Origin: Trileptium ribeirensis
Taxonomy: Eukaryota > Nematoda > Enoplea > Enoplida > Thoracostomopsidae
NCBI GenBank assembly: GCA_030248225.1
Contig: JASANE010012691.1
Location: forward strand, 1 to 64,000
Reading direction: 5' to 3'
DNA: 64,000 nt
The notes beneath the pieces are model-generated. The model ran no database searches and was not told the origin of the DNA. It saw only the letters and a list, made by a program, of their open reading frames with translations. Shown here piece by piece: positions 36,254-49,570 of this stretch; the stretch's first letter is position 1, and each line of letters begins with the position of its first letter. The position numbers and the translations under genes were made by a program.

Positions 36254-36559
36254 ACGAAGAACAATAATTCCAGTACTCACAAGTATAGACTATAAACTTT
36301 TTTGACGTGTTCCCATCGAGCACGAACGAGTGATTCGTCAATGAATTATTATATTTGAACGCAAACTAAATACTTAACTAACATCGAACCTAAGCAAAAC
36401 CTAAGACGAGGTTTGTTACACGAAAATCTAAGAAAGAAAGAAATTGAATATTTATGTTGAAATCTAGGATTTGTTGCTCAAAGTTTAAAAATTAAACTAA
36501 ACTAAACAGTATAATTTGAACAGTATAATGCAGGTTTCACAGAATAATAAGCGTAAAAG

Positions 36560-37060
36560 TGGGCAGTTTTGTCTTTAACAGCCGTTTGCAAGAAACCAAA
36601 ATCTCTAATGGACGGTTATAAAATATTATAGTTTCTTGAAAACTGCTTCTAGAGATTTTTGCCTTTAATAACCGCTTGTTTGATACCGAAATCTCTAATA
36701 GATGGCTGTAAGAAACTTAGGTCTTATATAGATAGCCATTAAATACCGAAATCTCTAACAGCTAAGAGACTAAAATCTCTTGCAGCTAGCGATAACCGAT
36801 TATTGTCTCTAATGGCTAGCTCTTAGAAACTTTTATCTCTTACAGCCAGCTATAAAATACAAAAGTCTAATAGCTATCCATTATAATTTCAAATATTTAA
36901 CGGTTGGCTGTAAGAGATTTTTGTATGTTACAGCTGGATGTAAGAGACAAAAGTTTCAAACAGTTAGCCATTAGAAACAAAAATCCGTAAGCTATTGCTA
37001 GCTGAAATTGATTTTAGTCTCTTATGGGTAGCTCTAGACATTATTGTATTTCGCGAGGTA
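36560..37060. repeat. Left sub-terminal field of TCTCTAA units
   Basis: Imperfect repeats of AATCTCTAA, TAATGGCTAGC, TTACAGCCAGC and TAAGAGAC occur in both orientations, so single strands could fold on themselves. A matching field is at 39690-40020. Confidence 0.8.
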
Positions 37061-37577
37061 CAAAAGGGTTAGATTTTCAAGCTCCAACGCGGCTCGAGAC
37101 ATCCTAAGCCATGTCCGGCTCGGTTTTACGTCACGCTTGGTATAAACTAGTTAGGCTCGCTACTTTATGACCCGTGTCCGACCTTGGTAATCGATGCTCT
37201 GTTCGGCTCATAATAATAAAAATTTGCGATTCCCTAACAGAGATAACACTATAATATACAACCCAATATAGGATCTGCTTTTCCAGATACACTATACACA
37301 GAACTCACAGACAGATCTCAGTTTCGGCTCGGCTCTTCATGCGCCATGAATGTTAGGCGCACGTAAAGCCTAAATTCTGACCTCTTATGTTCAGTTTAAA
37401 GTGAAGCTTTATTGATTCATTTAGCTTAACTATAGTTTCACATTGATTTTTCGTAGGCATGTTTTTAATTTTCGACTGTCAATTAAACTTACCCGTTCTG
37501 TATTAGCGATTCTCAACAATTCATCGAGTCTTACCGGCATTGCCCATTATTCTACAGTATAGGAAGGTATGGCATAT

Positions 37578-38332
37578 GAGATAACTGCTTAATGTTTTAA
37601 GAGTGAACTTTGCTAATTGCCCAATAATACAATCACAGTTAGTTTTTTCATAAAGGCTGATGTGTTGTCATTATTGAATATTTTGTTATGAGCTCTGACT
37701 GTATTATCTTGGTGATGTATTTATTAAATACATTCAAACAATCACTCGAAACGCGCATAAACACAGCATGGCTGAGATAACTGCTTAATGTTTTAAGAGT
37801 GAACTTTGCTAATTGCCCAATAATACAATCACAGTTAGTTTTTTCATAAAGGCTGATGTGTTGTTATTATTGAATATTTTGTTATGAGCTCTGACTGTAT
37901 TATCTTGGTGATGTATTTATTAAATACATTCAAACAATCACTCGAAACGCGCATAAACACAGCATAGCTGAGATAACTGCTTAATGTTTTAAGAGTGAAC
38001 TTTGCTAATTGCCCAATAATACAATCACAGTTAGTTTTTTCATAAAGGCTGATGTGTTGTTATTATTGAATATTTTGTTATGAGCTCTGACTGTATTATC
38101 TTGGTGATGTATTTATTAAATACATTCAAACAATCACTCGAAACGCGCATGCTTAATGTTTTAAGAGTGAACTTTGCTAATTGCCCAATAATACAATCAC
38201 AGTTAGTTTTTTCTTAAAGGCTGATGTGTTGTCATTATTGAATATTTTGTTATGAGCTCTGACTGTATTATCTTGGTGATGTATTTATTAAATACATTCA
38301 AACAATCATTCGAAACGCGCATAAACATAGCC
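37578..38332 (+). repeat. 196-bp tandem array, 4 units
   Basis: Units start GAGATAACTGCTTAATGTTT at 37578, 37774 and 37970. The fourth lacks its first two dozen bases. Units contain GAGCTCTGACTGTATTATC and CACTCGAAACGCGCATAAAC and are nearly identical. The array is inside the foldback-like element. Confidence 0.95.
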
Positions 38333-38636
38333 TAGCTCTGTATCATTCTGTATACAATGTAATTTACTATTTGTTTAGAAATATTGATCTGTATAGCGAT
38401 AGTTGGAGCTCCAAAGACCATTTTGCAGTATAAGTGATAAATACCATTTATATATGAATATCATAAATGTTATGGATGTAGGGAAGTCGCCCGGTATGGA
38501 TCGGACCCGCCTAAGCCTAAAATTTACCCACAGCCCCGAAAATAAGGTACTGCCGCACCCACCCCTAAGTCACAGCGACTCCCTACACCCCCCCCCCACT
38601 ATACACACAGAATTTAGCAATTTCGACATTATTTCA

Positions 38637-38949
38637 CTGGCCTGTCCACAGCCCTCCGAAAAGTGGGGGGGAACTTCGGGGGCCCCATGTTCATTCTCGG
38701 GAGAAATTTCAAAGTGGGGGGTAAATTTTGCTTAAAAATACAAAATATTTTCATGCATTTTTACTACTGTGAACGTACTTTCAAGCTAAAAACAATATTT
38801 TAGCATTATAAATAGTGGTAATTAAAGTTTAAAAAACAATTTGCAAACAACGAACATAAATTTTCAGACGTAAAAATTTTTGGAATTAGTTGAACATGGG
38901 GGTTTCGGCCGAGCGGGGGGTCCCCCCCACCCCACTGTGGACAGGCCAT
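38637..38949 (+). mobile_element. MITE family 1, copy E, nested in the foldback-like element
   Basis: The ends are CTGGCCTGTCCACAG and CTGTGGACAGGCCAT, with perfect TTTCA target repeats (38632-38636, 38950-38954). The body matches copy A (GGGGGGAACTTCGGG, TTTTGCTTAAAAATAC, TAGTGGTAATTAA). Confidence 0.92.
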
Positions 38950-39440
38950 TTTCAAAATTCCCCCTTCCGCTTTATCCCCTACTCCTCCAAAGCCTACAGA
39001 TGTTAGACAACGATCATATATAAATATATTATGAATATTAATATCATTTAGTCTGCGTAAACCCATATTCTCTTAATTATCTGTAAATTTTCGACAATTT
39101 TCATTTAACCAAAATGAAAAATCGGAACTCCACTTCGGCGAACTATAATTTGAAACACAGCTGCTGTCTTTTGCTACACAATCGCACAACGTGTTTGGTT
39201 TTTTACATAAGGAAATTGCACGGTTAGAATGTTAAATTGCTATAATAAATGTAAAACAAATTGCGCAAATTCCAAAAACGTAATCTATGTGTTAGATGAA
39301 AGGCTAAGTTGTATAAAGGGTTAATACGATTTGGGCACAGAACAAACTGATTGACATTATCACGCACCTTAGTAACTGTTAGTGTTAGTGGCTAATAATA
39401 GTTCTTCTTGCTGATGAGTGAATAGTCTAGGGATCCACAG

Positions 39441-39690
39441 GTGAACAGAAAACTGGAGGTGGCACTAATATCAAACTGGAGGGGATACCAATATCGAACT
39501 AGAGGGGGGCACCAATATCAGTCGGGAGGGGCCACTAATATCGACCTTGGGGGTACCAATATCAAACAGGAGGGGTACCAATATGAATCTAGAGAGGCAC
39601 CAATATCAAACTGGAGGTGGTACCAATGTCAAGATGGAGGGGGCACCAATATTAAACTGGAGGAGGCACCAATATCAATAATGAGCTTGC
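39441..39690 (+). repeat. Minisatellite of about 24-27 bp
   Basis: Roughly ten degenerate units of GGCACCAATATCAAACTGGA plus a G run. The 84-codon open frame over it (NIDLGG and similar) is a by-product of the repeat. Confidence 0.9.
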
Positions 39691-40020
39691 CGTAACAGAT
39701 TTTTGTTTCTAATGGCTAGCTGTTAGAAACTTTTGTCTACAGCCAGCTTTAACATACAAAATCTCCTACAGCCAAGCCTTAAATATTTGAAATTCTAATG
39801 GATAGCTATTAAAGACTTGTATTTTATAACTGCCTGTAAGAGACAAAAGTTTCTAACAGCTAGCTATTAGAGACAATAAACTGTTTTGCCTTGCTGCATG
39901 AGATTTTAGTCTCTAACAACTAGCTATTAGAGATTTCTGTATTCAATGGCTATCTATATAAGACTAACGTGTCTTACTGCTATCTGTTAGATATTTAAAT
40001 ATCAAGCGAGCAGTCAAAGA
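39690..40020. repeat. Right sub-terminal field of TCTCTAA units
   Basis: Counterpart of 36560-37060, with TTTCTAATGGCTAGCTGTTA and AACAGCTAGCTATTAGAGAC. Confidence 0.8.
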
Positions 40021-42139
40021 CAAAACTGCCCACTTTGTGCACTCATTATTCTGTGAAACCTGCATAACCTGAATACAGTTTAATACTGATAGACAAAATA
40101 AATGGTAATATTACGAATTGGGCGCTCATATTTTATAATCACTTTGATCTAAAGGAAGAAAACGACAACTGAGTATATATTTGTATAAATTATTCAAGTC
40201 ATATTGCCATAAGAATAGATTATTTTGAACTCGATAAATATATAATTAAAATGTGAGGACATTTTAATTTGGTCTGGCTGCATGTAACAACGATCTAGCA
40301 ATCATTTTTGGTCAAACTAAGCGATAGGAGTTCGCTCAAATACCGTTTTTAGTAATATTATGTAACATTTTTTGTCATAGCAGCTTATAACTAGATTGAT
40401 TTTCGCAATTTTTATGAAAAAACGTTGTAGTGGAATCCAAAATTGTGCGGATACCTTTGTGCTTTCGCTGCTTCAACTATTTTCAGCGCTAGCTCATATC
40501 GGACACTTGTGATTTTGGCCATTGGTATTACAAAATCAGATGATTTATCCTGTTCGTCTTACGTTTTGTACTGGTGGGACTGATATAAAAAGCAGTGTTT
40601 ATTTTCTGCACTGTTAAAGATGATAACAATGAACGTTTTACCTTTTTGGAAAATAAGACTATTACACACGAATATCGAGCACGTTGTAATAATTTTGAAC
40701 AACAAATTTTAGAAAATATGTAATCTGTCAACAGTATTTTGAACACACTTCCTTAGGCTTCTGGACAAAACTCTAACACATCTCCAAAAATACTCAGAAT
40801 CTAACAATGCTAAGTTTGGACTACTTAGCTAAGATCCGAAATTTGTCGTTCGGTCGCAGTTGCCTCGAAATTCGAAGTTTTACTATAATTTAGATGGGCG
40901 CCTGTGTTTTATCCGTCTAGTTTTGATATAATTGTATTCTGAGTGTGCTGAGTGGAACGAGCGAAACCAAGAATTATTACTAGTGGTGAAATTTTACAAT
41001 GACCGTTATTGGTTTTTAGGGTGGCCCGCATAACCATTTAGTCGTCTTTTTCCAGCATAAATAGCATCTTTATCGTTGTTTTGGAGCATATTAATTGATT
41101 AAGCACTAAAATACGTATTTCTGCAGGTTGTACTTCATTTTGCTTAGGAATTTTTCATAAATATTTAAAATATAAGCAGTGATATTGACTTTTGTAATCA
41201 CTGTTTCTCTTTAGGACGATAGTTTTGGTGAGACCTGAAAATACCTAGGGCAGCAGCCGAAATCCTGGGGGGGGGCTCGAAAATTCTGCCACTGTCTTTC
41301 TCTACTCTGCAGTGGGGAGGCCAGGTATATTGTGGTTTGGCCGCGGCAAGAAACTTTCAAAATCTTTACCGTTTGACCATGGCCGCAGAACGCTAGTGTT
41401 GCGTTGTAGAGCTGTCGGCCATTACTAGTATGACACACAATATTAAGCACCGGCCCTGTGTTTGCTATTATATTATGATCTGTTTAGGATGCAATGATGT
41501 ACCGAAATAATCGATGACAGCGATGACTAAACAGCTGCACAGCATTTTTGTGAAGTCGACAAATATTTGCTTTAACTCTGGCCGTACAAGCTTTTTTATC
41601 GAAAACGATAACATTCCATAATAGAGAACGTGATACCTGTCGCCAGCAATACCGAAAACGAAGACGCGAGCGTAGAGGTCGAACTGATATGACGCCGATC
41701 GGAAGGTATACGTAACTTTTGGGAGCGGTTTAATGAACTTTCAGGGCTTCGCATGACTTCATGTATGTTCAGTTTTGTTGATCCTTGTATTACCATAAAC
41801 TTGTGCTATGGATTTTTTTGGTTATACATTTAAAATGTTCTTGATGTTATTGACTTGTTCGATACGCGTGGAATCTGAATTCTAAAGTATTGGTATCGCA
41901 GCATGAAATCAATATCGATTGACATGAATTGCTGTAAATCTAGCTATTTTTATCAACTTATTGGTTTTCATATTTTCCGCGTGCTATGAATAATATGGTT
42001 TCTCCACAACGAGTGACGAGTGACATAAAAACTGAGGTTCCCTGAGGTCAGTCCCCTCTTCCAAGGAAAAGATTTTGTCTACTGCTCTCCTATTTGTATT
42101 TATAAATTTTGCCGAAAATATGCAAAAAAAGATTAAGCC

Positions 42140-42450
42140 TTTTACTTAAAAATAATACTTTGCGTTTCCGTTTGCTGCTCAGCTAGTAGTTTATCGCGAT
42201 AGTTTAAAATATTCGCTTGTGGATCTGTGCAAATAACGTCCAAACTGGTTCTGATCAAGTTCTCCTTGTAGGTATGTACTTTGCAAACTTTAATCTTTTT
42301 ACTTAAAAATAATACTTTGCGTTTCCTTTTGTTGCTCAACTACCAGTTTATCGCGATATTTTAAAATATTCGCTTGTGGATCTGTACAAATAACGTCCAA
42401 ACCGGTTCTTATCTAGAAATTTCTCCTTGTAGGTATGTACTTTGGCAAAC
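42140..42450 (+). repeat. Direct tandem duplication of about 157 bp
   Basis: Both units contain TTACTTAAAAATAATACTTT, GTTTATCGCGATA, ATTCGCTTGTGGATCTGT and CTCCTTGTAGGTATGTACTT, with scattered mismatches. Confidence 0.9.
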
Positions 42451-44341
42451 GTTCTTCGTGTTCACTGCGAATTCTTGTGGCATCAGAAGCCTGCTTTGGC
42501 GGTATATGCCCCTTCGCATACCGATCACCAGCGCGTTTTGCTATAGGGATTGTATTACATAAGAACTGTAGTAGATCCCAATCTAAGAATATTATCAGAG
42601 CTTGAGCTACATAAACATTCGTAGAACATGAAATTGTTTGTCATCAAAATAAAGCCTTATCTCCTTCAGTGATATGTTGTTACTGCTGACTAAAAACGCA
42701 AGGTAATATTTTGCCTAGTTAGAAATATTGTGCCTCAATCGAATTTACTTGTCTGATTGATTTCGATTAGTTGCCATGCTCAGCTGTTATTTTGCCCATA
42801 TTAACTCTAGGGGCCGAACGTCATGTGGTTAGAAATATCAACATTTTAGCGCGGTGGATTGGTGGGTTTCTGCCTCCCGATTCAGGCTGTAGGTTTAGTC
42901 TAAGGGTCATATAGTCAGTCACTTTAGCTTATGCGCGACTAAACTTATCATGCGCCCATTAATCATCCTATGTTGTAAATCTCTATGTCAAATCCGCATC
43001 CGTTGTTATGCAACATGTAAGAAATAAGATTCGATTCACAGCTAACCCAGAAGTGGTCATTTGCAATCTTCCAATGACATCTCCGTGACGATTACTAAAT
43101 TTCAGTCAGGATTTCTAGTCGCGAACAAATTAAATGTAAATGCAACAACATAAACGATAGGGTTCTGCAGTTTGACATTTATTTACTGTTCACGACCATA
43201 GCTCTTTTTAGTTCAAAGGCGATAAAATTTCGTTCAGAAAGAATTTTGATGTTCTTGATAGAAATACATATAGCTGGTTTTTGCTTGAGTAGATGGAGTT
43301 CGGCAACGCAATTTTTCAAAATAAATTAGAATGGTCTTTGGCCGCATATTAAGTTTACTCGCGCATTGATTGCTTGTCATACCAAACAACTAGATGCTTT
43401 AAGAGACCCTTGGGCAAATTGCATTAATTTTATCATTGTCTCCATAAGAGTCAAAGCCTAAGACTGTTGTAACTCATCGCCTAAAGTTGAATCATCCAAA
43501 CTTTTAAACAGCGGCCAATAAAGACAAAGAGCAAATGAAGTTGGAAGCATGCATAGTACGGCTGGAAGTATATTACAATTTTTGCTTATGTTTCAAGCAT
43601 ACGACTATCAGGTCAGACTGCATAGAGCTCTTCAATTAAAAATCAGTCTAAAGGTAGGACACTACTTATGAAGTTCAATAGTCTGTAGTTACCGTCTCAT
43701 TTCAGATAACGCCAACTTATATTTTAATGTCGGCAAGGAATTTATTCCAAATCCAGGCAGTCATAAATTTTGTTTTGTGCTTCGTTTTTAGCGCACAAAA
43801 GAAAAATTTTGTATATTGTCTAGGTCACCTGTCGCAATGCAACCGTGTTCATCATCACTTATTCGTAGATCATATGATGGCATTTTATGTTGTTTTATCA
43901 TGCATTTTTACAACATGTATGTCTTAAATGTACGTATCTGCTGTTTAATTTACAATCCATAGCCTAAAATATATAAATGTGGTTTGTAGTTGTGATGCAG
44001 TGGACCAATACCACTTATGTGTCGTCCCCGCTGTTTGGAACTTTTCCCATGTAGTCGCGATCCTACCGTATAGAATGTCAGGGTTATACCCATACCATAA
44101 ATCAATTGCCAAGAGTGTACGGCACACCCATAGCTGCTACATCTTTTGTTCACGGTATCGTACACATCCTCAGCTACCAGTTTAGGTCGAATTTGCTGTA
44201 ACTGACACAGTCTGTAGCTAATACGGAGTATTAGTCGACTGTGCTGTGTAGTTTTTTTTAAAACCTCGATATTTGTATTTAGACCATATAAATATTTAAG
44301 CTGCCGCACACTGTCAATAAAACTGCAAAAAAGAAAAGGTT

Positions 44342-44732
44342 TGCGTGACACCGACAAGAAGTGGCAAACCACTAGCTAGTTACCCTTGCAAAATTATAAG
44401 AAAACAACGGGTTTAGAAGATACGCTGTTGTCTACCGTGTGCCTGACACTGTGGAGTACAAAGATTCCAAACGTTGAGGACATTATAACGTGAAATGGCA
44501 TTATTAGGATATTTGGTATAAGCTTACTGTATACCTGCGTGACACCGACAAGAAGTGGCAAACCACTAGCTAGTTACCCTTGAAAAAATTATAAGAAAAC
44601 AACGGGTTTAGAAGATACGCTGTTGTCTACCGTGTGCCTGACTCTGTGGAGTACAAAGATTCCAAACGTTGAGGACATTATAACGTGAAATGGCATTATT
44701 AGGATATTTGGTATAAGCTTACTGTATACCTG
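44342..44732 (+). repeat. Direct tandem duplication, 194-bp period
   Basis: GCGTGACACCGACAAGAAGT starts at 44343 and again at 44537. The copies are nearly identical through to GCTTACTGTATACCTG, so the event is recent. Confidence 0.95.
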
Positions 44733-46172
44733 AAGAATGCCAGGGAGTTCGACCTATGGTGGCGGATGAAATATGTATATCCTATAAAGAAGGTAATGCC
44801 ATTAATTAAAGTTTCGCAGGGGTTTGAATCCAGTACAAAAAATTCTGGACATTTACATTTGCGGTCAAGGTATGTGAAAGAAATGTTCTATTTAGGCTTG
44901 TGTCCGATGCGTTGAAAATTACTAAGACCTATGTATAAAACTTTATTGCCAAGCCGCCTTTTTCACGACGCGTTGAAATGCTGATTCATCGGTTAGTTCG
45001 TCGTATTCCACACATGTTTGAACCGGAGTTCTGCGGTGCTAGCTCCAGACAGCATCGAGTATGATTAACGACTCCACCTGTCTTGTACGTAAAGGTCTTA
45101 GGTAAAATAAGGGGCAGGCGGCCCGCAATATCTATCTCTAAAAAATCTTCAAAGCCACCAAGCATGATTTTTATTGCCCATGTCACCTTTAGAGGCTGAA
45201 CGTCATGTAAAAAAAGAAAAGCTTTGAGATGGGGTACGGGAAGCGGCTGCTTACCAGCTTAGGCTTAGTATATGGCTCATATAAGGACCTTAGCTTAGGC
45301 TAAGACTAAGTCTTAGGCATAGTGTATTAATAACGGCATGGCATACATTTAACTTTCCCCCAAAAGTTATATGGGCCACTTTTATTATGTAGGTACACGG
45401 CATGTATGTCTATTATGTATGGAATCTAAGCGACTTTTTATGTTAAATAATGACCTGTCCAAACGCTACAAAACGAAATTGTGTGTTTTAAGTTTGGGGG
45501 AATTATGCTGTCATCTGCGTTTGTGATTGCAATTTGATTTTGAGCTTGTACTAAATGTTTATTTAAAAATACATTTATCTAACAGTTGATGAAATTTTAA
45601 ATCCTAAGAAACGATAAAAACTCATAGCTATCGTCGTTACGTGCACAAGGCAGCAATTGTGGTCGGCATATAATATTGTAATATATTAAGGTTTTATGTG
45701 GGATCGAATGCAGATATTGAGCTATATATGTTGTAAGAGCTATTGTAATCCCTCGAAGATGCTATTTAATATTGCTGATCGTAATATATATACATTTTTA
45801 TATCATTAAAGGTATTTATTTAGCACAATTTTTGAGCTGATACATTGTCAAAGATCGGTGAAGCTATGTAGGTAACGGTATTTCAATATGCTAGCCAAAA
45901 ATCACTGTTGCTGAAAGAGACTCGTTTGACAATAATATTTTCACAGCGTAGTGGCGATTGCGCGTTGCAAGTGTGAAAACTTTCCAATTCCGTCTGTATG
46001 TGTGATCGATCATTAACTCGGGAATGTCTAAACCGATTTTCATGGCGTGGCTCAATCTCACCGGTATAGTTGATAGCTGTGTATATTTTCAAACATTTTT
46101 TGAAATGAGTTTTTTCACCCCATTTTAATACCCTTCGCGAGAGCAATTTTATTTATAAGCATCTCGATATTT

Positions 46173-46460
46173 TTTTTTTATTGATTGGTTTTATTTCATA
46201 GTAAAATTATAAATGCCCGTTTTTGTTTTTTAATTAATTGGTTCTGGAATTGTGGGTTTTGAGGTATAGCACCACCCTACGGGTTCTTCGACCGAATATT
46301 TGTTCTGACTTTCTGGGCGGCTGAAACGTTTCAGGTGGCAATTATCGGGTATGGGAAACTGATTGTCGGTGTTAGTTTTGTTGTAGTTTGTGCGGTTTGT
46401 GTGATATTCCCGCATAGCGTATCGACAGCTGGTTGGCAGTGCACGCCAAAGGCTTAGGTG
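46173..46460 (-). other. Antisense open frame with A-rich tail
   Basis: On the minus strand an open frame ends MREYHTNRTNYNKTNTDNQF through CYTSKPTIPEPIN and a TAA stop at 46230. It is followed within about 60 bases by GAAATAAAACC and CAATAAAAAAAAAT. Balanced composition and the tail suggest either a last exon of an unseen minus-strand gene or a retrocopy fragment. I recognise no family. Confidence 0.3.
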
Positions 46461-47001
46461 TACCTACGCTCTGCAATCCCGATAGAATTCCTAGTTAACT
46501 AAATTTCGTAGCTACCACTCGTCCGTGCGCGGTAATTTCTAGCGCATAGTGTCATGTATAAACAAGTGCGGTCATCATAGCCCGGGTAATCTGGTTTGAG
46601 GGGCATTTAATGTTCTTCGAGCTCGCATGTTACCTAGACGAGTAGTCTACAATTATTATATTACAAAAATTTTAGCCTATCAGTGGGTTTGGCTTTAATC
46701 TTATTTATTGGGACTATTTACTGTTGATAACATTCACGGCTACGTATATATATCTGCAACCGTTCACCTGGTTAGGACGCACCTTGATGTCCTATTTCAG
46801 GTACTCAATTGTTGGTTATGAATAAGCTTAGTCCAATAATCTAGGTAAACTTACCAGTTAGTCAATAGTGGATTTGAGCAACGTTAAGCATTTTAAGACA
46901 AATCAGTTATTTAACGTAAATGCGAGTAGTGTGAAATTCTTTATAGTTTGTTATGATTCCCATCGACCCCAATGCAAGAGTAAACTTAAGATGCGCCCCC
47001 A

Positions 47002-47289
47002 ACCATCCTCTTTTGACACCATATATAAAACGTTCTCAGCGAACAAAACTTGGATTTCAATAGCGGTATCCAATTTCGAGATTTTTCTGTTCCATAGCGC
47101 CATTAGTGAATGCAACTCCGCCCCTGTACTTTAACACCAAAGTGTTCGCGAACATTTTCAAATTATAATGTATGGAATATGAAACGGCCTAATTTCTGTT
47201 CTTTAACGCAAAATTTCTGTTTCTTTAACGCACTAATTTGTGTTTAGCGAATAACTGAATGGCAATCGCTTTTGTCAAAAGAGGATGGT
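47002..47289. mobile_element. Possible MITE with 17-bp inverted ends
   Basis: ACCATCCTCTTTTGACA at 47002-47018 is the exact reverse complement of TGTCAAAAGAGGATGGT at 47273-47289. The 288-bp interval is AT-rich and non-coding. No clear target duplication was found. Confidence 0.6.
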
Positions 47290-48121
47290 AAGGGTCGGAG
47301 CTGAAGTTTAACTTTTCATAAACTTTTCCTACTTAAAAACAACTGAGGTAAGGAACTTGTCTAGAGTTGCAGATGAATTTTTCCAGTTTTGACAATGCTT
47401 GTTTAACCTGCGCTTACTATTCAATCATCGATGGCATGTTGAAATATATGTGCGCTATATCTAAACTGTCATAATAGCTACTACAGAAATATGTACACTT
47501 TGTGGTTGCTAGATAGTGTTTTCGCACAAAATGTAGTCACCAAGCCTCTATCTTGGTGCAAAGTCCCCAGGATCTAGAGTATACGTTTAGTATTTGAGTA
47601 TATACCAATAATGTAGTCTTCCATTTAAACGAACTCTGCAGATTTAGGTTAAGGTTTAGAAAACCGGACGATGATATCAATATGCTAAGAGTGTATCAGG
47701 GAGGAATATGACACTTCTCTGCATTCACATAACCTGTGTTTGATGGTACGGGCGTTTTCCCGTTTGTGGCGGGAGGTCGAGATGCCCCGACCCCTCCCCC
47801 AGTTTCTGAGGCGGGGCGTAGGTTGCACCCCTCCAGTATTTTTGGGGGGAAGGGCAGGTCGGCCCCCCAATTTCTGAGGGGGGTCGGGTTATAAGCAGCT
47901 GCTTATAACCCGTTATTATAGAAACAACTGCTTCTAATTATAGTTATTATAGAAACAACTCCAACAATTTCGGCAAATCATTCATCAGCCCTTTCGTTCA
48001 TCAAGTGACGCATTTGTCACAGCGCACATTGCACAACGATGCAGCGATCGAGTATATCATGCGGTGAACGTTGTTAGTCACCCGCTTTGTGAGCTTCCTT
48101 GAGGAACCGATCAGATCAGCT

Positions 48122-48200
48122 ATCAGATAGCTTAGTGGCTAGCGCACGAGGCTCGCAACAAAACGATTCAGGTCGGTCTTACTGAGCTATACCGGATCGA
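48122..48200. pseudogene. tRNA-like relic
   Basis: GATAGCTTAGTGGCTAGCGC resembles a D arm with A box. On the opposite strand GGTATAGCTCAGT does too. There is no good B box, so this is weak. Confidence 0.25.
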
Positions 48201-49429
48201 CTTCATTATATGCTGTCATATTCGACAATCGATACCGCCTCGAAATTTGCCATAGCTACATAAAACTTGCAATTTCAAACTTTGCACTTATCACCATCTT
48301 ATCCTGCTATTATGTTACTGCTTAGTAAAATAATTTCAATATTTTTATTTGAAATGTGGCAAATGATAAATTCTTCGTAACTATATGTTAACTTCTTTAT
48401 CATTATGATAATGTTTCTTTACAATTTTTGATTTATAAGGGGCAGTTGCTTAGCCGATTATTTCTTTTTCATTATTCATTTGGAATTTTTTATAATCGTG
48501 AGAAAGGGTACCTTAAAACTTTATAATTTAAGAAATTATATTTTAACTTTTGCTGACTTAGCTAGTAATGTGTAATTCTTTAATAAGTTTTTTCCGGTTG
48601 AAATCTAATCGCTAAAATTTTAGTTTTCTAATGTTATCTGTTACGTTTATGTAATTAATAGTATTCATTATTTGTTTTTGCAATTTATCTAATTTGCATA
48701 AATTTGATTTAGTTTTGAGTGTTGGATTTTCAGTTCATTGCTATGCGTGTGATAGATGAGTACCTACACAGTTTTGTCTAGTTTTCTGTTACAATGACCT
48801 TCTGATTCTATAATTTTGAAAGTTAACTGCGTACACTTGTGCTATATCGGCAGCAGGGGGATATTGTACTACTCTAAACGCAAGGCAAAACCTCTAGCTT
48901 AACTGTAGTACAACAGTAAGTTTCGGTGTATACGTCGATTAATCTTTTGCTGCTTTTGTGTCATGATTACGAGATTTCTGAAGTGCGGTACTAGCAGTTG
49001 GCTTTGGACTAGATATCTAAATCAATACTGAAGTATTAAAAATTCAGCTCGATGCGTTGATTTTAGTGGCACTAACGTAATGTTTGTGACATTAGAAACC
49101 GAAGCGGCGGACTAACGAGCTATATCGAGCCGTAACATTGGCATAAGTGGTTAATTTGGTGCGCGTCAATAGGGTTAAAATAATTCACCACAAAATACAC
49201 TGGACACAGTTAAAAACACATCTATGAGTTTCAAAAAGGGAAAGTCATTTCTTCTTCAGAATAACGCGGTGTGAGATAGTGGGCAAAAGCCATCTACGTC
49301 TCGTCTCAGTAGCCTACTCTAACGAAATCTGTAACGTTCCCAATATACATTACTGAGGTCCATTCTTTCTAGGGAGTTGACTTCTTCCGAAGTACCTTGA
49401 GGTTTAAAATTTAGAAGACAAATTTGGAA

Positions 49430-49570
49430 GCTAATTTTATTAAGATTATTATTAATAAGCTTTACACTGTTGCGAGGACGCTTCGCATAAATTACTCTAT
49501 TAACCTTATTTTTAATAAGCACTACATTCTTGTGCGGACGGTTTGTATAGAATACTGTGTTAACTTACCC
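49430..49570 (+). repeat. Short tandem duplication, about 67 bp
   Basis: TTATTAATAAGCTTTACACT and TTTTTAATAAGCACTACATT head two diverged copies that both continue TTGNGNGGACG. Confidence 0.6.

Larger units (their letters stand above)
36529..40064. mobile_element. Foldback-like element with inverted ends and internal arrays
   Basis: The ends are near-perfect inverted repeats over about 50 bp: TGCAGGTTTCACAGAATAAT on the left, its complement on the right, then GTGGGCAGTTTTGTCTTT in both. They are flanked by TAA (36526-36528, 40065-40067). Next to each end is a field of degenerate, partly palindromic TCTCTAAYRGCTAGC-like units (36560-37060, 39690-40020). The middle carries a 196-bp array, a nested MITE and a minisatellite. 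No transposase was recognised, so it is non-autonomous. Confidence 0.8.

Noticed and set aside
39411..39440. CTGATGAGTG, resembling the hammerhead ribozyme core
   Set aside because: The GAAA element and closing stems are absent.
39441..39695. 84-codon open frame with NIKLEEAPIS-type repeats
   Set aside because: It is a translation of the 24-27-bp minisatellite, with units of changing length and frame.
41553..41706. Possible exon: basic frame (ERDTCRQQYRKRRRERRGRT) or, in another frame, NVIPVASNTENEDASVEVEL then a stop
   Set aside because: Acceptors are poor, no neighbouring exon provides the needed phase, and neither reading matches an EPS8 C-terminus or any family I know.
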